A stretch of 20,228 nucleotides of DNA from Nemertoderma westbladi (Eukaryota; Xenacoelomorpha; Nemertodermatida; Nemertodermatidae), in NCBI GenBank assembly GCA_032718475.1, contig JAUCBJ010003802.1, positions 1 to 20,228 on the forward strand, in the 5' to 3' direction. The stretch's first letter is position 1, and every line of letters starts with the position of its first letter. The notes below the pieces were generated by a model that was not told the DNA's origin, did not search any database, and saw nothing but the letters and a program-made list of their open reading frames with translations. The position numbers and the translations under genes were made by a program. This document shows positions 16,987-20,228 of this stretch, piece after piece.

Positions 16987-17993
16987 AGCCAAGACCCAGG
17001 TCCAAATAGATCCCAATGCTGTGTAGTTGTAGCTGTGTATGCTTTGAAAGATAATCATCAATCTGAACATGAGGTGACTAGATTGATATATCTCAACAAA
17101 GACCTGGATCTAAAGAATATCCAACGAATCATCAAACCTCATCTGAAAATGCACAATACGAAGCTCGAACTACACTTCACAATAAATCAGTTATATCAAA
17201 GGGTTGTGGAGAACTTAAGGTGGTCAGTCGAAAGTTACAAGGAAATGATTTACATGATCTGGGTGTTTGTTTGTGGTGTTTTGGTATGTATAAAACGTCT
17301 TTGCTTGGTAAACATGGAAAGGTTTGCCAATTGAGACCTTGTACTTCACAAGTTCATGGAATCACAGTATCTAGTAATATGCTTCTGCTCCCTGATTCTT
17401 ATACAATAGATGGACCAACCATGCCATCGAATTTTATATCTCTATTAGGGAAAATGCATGATGACGATGTAACCATGTGTGTTAAAGGCGATTCAAATAT
17501 ATTACATTTGGGTGCGTGGCTTCTGGAATCAATGAATGATGCTAAAGATTCAGATGAAGACATTTGGCAATCTCTTCGACAACTTGCTAGGATACTTATT
17601 ATAATGCGCAACAGACATGGAGAAAATATTTCGGCGAATGATTTAATAAATCCAAAACATTTTGACAATGTTGTGCATGCTACAAAAACCTTGAATAATG
17701 CAACTCAACTCAAAGTTGGTTATGTTCTTCAGAAATTGGATAATTTAATCAGGTGTGAAGCCATTAAATTGCAGAATGCAGAAATTCAAGCACTGGTAAA
17801 CAACTTCATGTGACTGTACAAGTGGCATGTCAAAATCTCATCTTCTTTGTATAGAATGAAGAAATCCCATTTTAATAAAGTTGATGACCTTCCACTTACA
17901 GAGGATATCCTTTCATTACACAATTATATTAATGTAAAGATAAAATCAATATTGTTAATGGAACCATCAAAAGGGGATAGTCGAAACTCTAAG
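16987..17993 (+). pseudogene. Crypton/tyrosine-recombinase-like transposon gene, N-terminal two thirds, broken
   Basis: Homology runs through two frames. Frame 1 (about 16987-17180) has DNHQSEHEVTRLIYLNKD. A frameshift near 17180 leads to VISKGCGELKVVSRKL, then LGVCLWCFGMYKTSLLGKH, a C2HC-type zinc knuckle, then SLRQLARILIIMRN, INPKHFDNVVHATKTL and the Leu-rich YVLQKLDNLIRCEAIKLQN. A TGA at 17812-17814 interrupts; the same frame continues LYKWHVKISSSLYRMKKSHF and DDLPLTEDILSLHNYI to the stop at about 17991. In the family as I remember it, this region precedes a C-terminal tyrosine recombinase (R...HxxR...Y) of Crypton type, which is not present in this window. Both breaks show it is dead. Confidence 0.6.
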
Positions 17994-17995
17994 TA

Positions 17996-18538
17996 ATGAA
18001 CCTAAAGTGCAGTGTTGTAAAAGTGGGGTTAAATAGAGATATTACAGCCCAAACCACAAGCGAAGTTATGGATTCGTTGTCAGACATTACAACAGCAGAA
18101 CACCTTATTATGTATTTACTGTATAATATAATGCATGATAGCCGGCAAGCAGCTCTGTTGTATATTGCAACAGATGGATGGTATACTATACTGTATCGAA
18201 AGCAATAACAACATTCTAACTATTATAAATTATCATACACACAATATTTCAAGATGTAAATATTTTCATTGTAGAATCCAGTGACTGCTGTACAATATCT
18301 ACTGTAAAATCCCAACAATCGGGCCTAAATAATAGATACCAAAGTACACAAACTACTACTGGCGAGATTGGTGCCTGATGTCTTCCCCTAAACTTGGGCG
18401 AATCAATTGCCCGGGCTAACTTGACAATCGGGGTGACCGGTCCCTAACTGGTGAGGCAGAAATACAGTCTACAGAAACAGACCAAACTCGCGAGAAAGCA
18501 ATACCCGCGTAGCAAATCCCTAACTACCACTAATGGAC
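17996..18538. other. No supported gene
   Basis: A short plus-strand frame (17996-18208) follows the Crypton-like gene but has no family features and lacks the recombinase motifs expected there. 18360-18540 is less AT-rich and may be degraded sequence belonging to the adjacent LINE piece, but no motif could be placed. Confidence 0.4.
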
Positions 18539-18930
18539 CTAAACTACTGTAGACTTGCCGTGGTGTGATTTATATTTAGTCTGTCCAGTCTGCATTCGGT
18601 GCTCTTGAACACCCACTGCACTAAGAGAAAGCTTATCTGCCAAGGCAGTCAGCTCACCTTGTCGCTTTGGGGACCCGAGTGTTAGGGTGTTTACTGAGGC
18701 TAGTCTAGTGACTTGTATCAGATTCACCAATGGCTTTGTTGGTTGGGGTGGAACATGAGAGTAGCCTCCAACTCCAGAATCCCTCTCCCCCTCACAATCT
18801 GGCCTCCTTGGTTACCCAGGGTTTGGGCCAGAAAGGGCATCAGGAAAGGGACTCAAAGAATTGTTTGCCGCTCTCTCTCCAGTAGGGGGTGAGACAGGCA
18901 GCCGGTCAGGAGATAACTGACGCCTGTGAG
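18539..18930 (-). pseudogene. RTE-like LINE endonuclease start with upstream region, fragment
   Basis: The minus-strand frame near 18730-18540 contains LASVNTLTLGSPKRQGELTA and LSLSAVGVQEHRMQTGQ. The N/T-L...EL...GxQEHR pattern is the beginning of an exonuclease-endonuclease-phosphatase domain, which nicks target DNA in RTE-like and related LINEs; the Glu of QEHR is a metal ligand. The frame stops shortly after, before the GGVG block. The nominal first codon is TTG, not ATG. The GC-richer DNA upstream (about 18730-18930) has no ORF and is probably the element's leader. The family may match the LINE tail at 1671-2423, but they share no overlapping region to compare. Confidence 0.6.
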
Positions 18931-19272
18931 GCTGATTGTGTCCATAAATATATTACATTACATATATTACATAAATATAAATTTAAAACAAAACATAAAT
19001 GCAAATTAAATCTAAAATAACCTGTTAAAAACCAAAAGTAATTTTGCTAATGATGGGAAACTAATTCGAGTCTGATAGGGTTAGTCAATTTTTTTATCAT
19101 TTTTGAATAGATTTAATTATTGTTTTCAACTATAATACATAATCAATTCATAAATTTCAAAACACTTACTCTTATATGGTCTAGTGAGAAAAAGAGCGAC
19201 ATGAACTGCCACGACGAAAATACGTGATATGATAATGGCCATGAGGTACCGAACATAGAACAAATATAATGT
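18931..19272. other. Intergenic, AT-rich
   Basis: Very AT-rich, with short ATATTACAT/ATAAATATA repeats near 18948-18980. No coding signal. Confidence 0.5.
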
Positions 19273-19789
19273 TCAATCAATCCACCCTATGTCAAGTTTC
19301 CTCTGGACCTCAATCACAGAATGAAGAATTTTCTCATCCTTCACAAGAAACATGGCATCTGCTGGAGTCTTATTATGAAACTCAATCATTGAGTTTACCT
19401 CCTTCTCCTGTCTCTCTAGAGATGAACAAAGGGTGGTAGTTTTGCAGAATCTCTTGATAGCCTCTCTGGCCAAGGAGATCTTGGATCGTAGGTGAGATGA
19501 TATTTCATCTGCTGCACCAGTTGATCCAGATCTGAACTGAAAGAACCGCAGTAGGCACTTCAGGTGGCCATCTAAACTTTCACCCTTTGTGGAGAACCTA
19601 TACATGGGTCGGATCAAACCTTAGGTCAAAATCATGTATAGCAAGCTTGCTCTTAACTGATTGCGCACCCCAGTTATAGCCAGGTGTGACACCCTTCCCA
19701 ACCACCTCTTCGCAATCACTATCATCATCAATAACTCTGGGGCATTTAGGAGGTGGTATGTATGATCTCTCCTTCACTATCAACATCAT
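19273..19789 (-). CDS. Unrecognised coding region, probable exon with a frame change
   Basis: Two overlapping frames read in order. The first (19789-19598) has SYIPPPKCPRVIDDDSDCEE and YNWGAQSVKSKLAIHDFDLR; the second (to 19273) has MYRFSTKGESLDGHLKCLLR, FFQFRSGSTGAADEISSHLR and NSMIEFHNKTPADAMFLV. Composition and spacing look protein-like (charged, regular hydrophobics), and the frame changes near 19600. The upstream edge coincides with a strong splice acceptor: a polypyrimidine run ending in CAG at 19790. I do not recognise the family, and no domain, signal peptide or membrane segment is apparent. It could be a host gene exon or another transposon protein; the frame change means either decay or a short intron. 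Confidence 0.4.
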
Positions 19790-19815
19790 CTGAGGAAAAA
19801 CAAAAATTCAAGTTC
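19790..19815 (-). promoter_or_regulatory. Candidate 3' splice site (polypyrimidine tract + CAG)
   Basis: On the minus strand a T-rich run (TTTTTGTTTTTCCTCAG) ends at 19790, and the open frame of the next region begins on the very next base. This is a textbook acceptor shape; no matching donor was identified upstream in the window. Confidence 0.5.
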
Positions 19816-20177
19816 CTCCAACAACCTTTATCCTTAAGGACAGAGTCGCACCTTGCAAGGATGACTGAACAAGGGGTGGTAGGGGAAGGCAAGTTTATCA
19901 TTGAAGGTGATGCTGAAAGTGAAGGAAGATATACAACAATCTGCCCCTCATTAAGGTCTCCGTTGCCAATACCAGTGGGACTGGTTGCAGTTACCGTACT
20001 GGTAATAAGTTGACTAGACCTAAAATTTGCAGCATAACTGCTATTAGTGGTAGTAGTAGTGCCCATTAACAGTGGCACTAACAGTGGTACTGATTGGTAC
20101 ACTAGACGGAGCTCTAGAAGTACCACTAATATCAGCTTGCAAAACCCCATCACAAGTAATGGAGCCTCTGATACCAC
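19790..20177 (-). other. Ser/Thr-rich open frame upstream of the splice acceptor
   Basis: A 143-codon frame spans 20177-19746 on the minus strand, rich in Ser, Thr and Leu, with no recognisable domain. If the acceptor at 19790 is used, this would be intron or an alternative exon. The last acidic stretch SSDDVDSEGE reads through the acceptor. The plus-strand frame 19753-20013 is its mirror. 20178-20228 holds nothing identifiable. Confidence 0.25.
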
Positions 20178-20228
20178 TACCTGCCTATGTTTCTATATTT
20201 TATAAAGTCATTGCCTCTTAATGATATA

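Noticed and set aside
17399-17668. 89-codon minus-strand ORF
   Set aside because: Antisense shadow of the Crypton-like gene, which carries clear family motifs on the plus strand.

Overview
The window is eukaryotic and reads as an invertebrate transposon graveyard. Long AT-rich stretches separate broken coding fragments. The recognisable families are a Helentron helicase, a Penelope-like RT with a GIY-YIG nuclease, RTE-like LINE pieces, a tRNA-derived SINE, and transposase-like proteins of kinds I associate with marine invertebrates and fish. The palindromic motif TAGGCCTA recurs (about 2538, 9128 and 9507); I associate its abundance with echinoderm or other basal deuterostome genomes, but the species is not determined by anything seen here. 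I see no clear intact host gene.

Layout. 1-1660: AT-rich, with a degenerate ~50-bp tandem repeat (184-450). 1671-2423: a 5'-truncated LINE tail with an exact 13-bp target-site duplication. 2424-3480: mostly AT-rich, with one GC-rich 118-codon ORF. About 3481-8190 (minus): a decayed Helentron Rep/helicase, split between Walker A and Walker B by a ~2.6-kb segment carrying one clean 823-codon ORF of unknown family. 8301-8950 (minus): an SGNH-hydrolase-like reading frame followed by a 19-base poly(A), like a retrocopy. 9274-10912 (minus): a Penelope-like element with intact RT and nuclease motifs, truncated at its 5' end. 10912-12750 (plus): a broken PHD-finger ORF whose 3' end is repeated in tandem. 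12935-15435 (minus): a large transposase-like ORF broken by one TGA and one frame change. 15605-15661: a nested palindrome. 16188-16509: a SINE. 16701-16985 (minus) and 16987-17993 (plus): the tail of one transposon-like gene abutting the front of a Crypton/tyrosine-recombinase-like gene. 18539-18930 (minus): the start of an RTE-like endonuclease. 19273-20177 (minus): an unrecognised coding region with a good splice acceptor.

The elements do not form a pathway; they are independent insertions, several nested in others. The best candidate for something new is the 2.6-kb insertion at about 3949-6549. It is more GC-balanced and CpG-richer than its surroundings. It has no stop over 823 codons although everything around it is decayed, its orientation matches the helicase it interrupts, and it is flanked by short inverted repeats and a cluster of palindromes. 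I do not recognise the protein. It could be a recent single-gene mobile element or an integrated viral structural gene.
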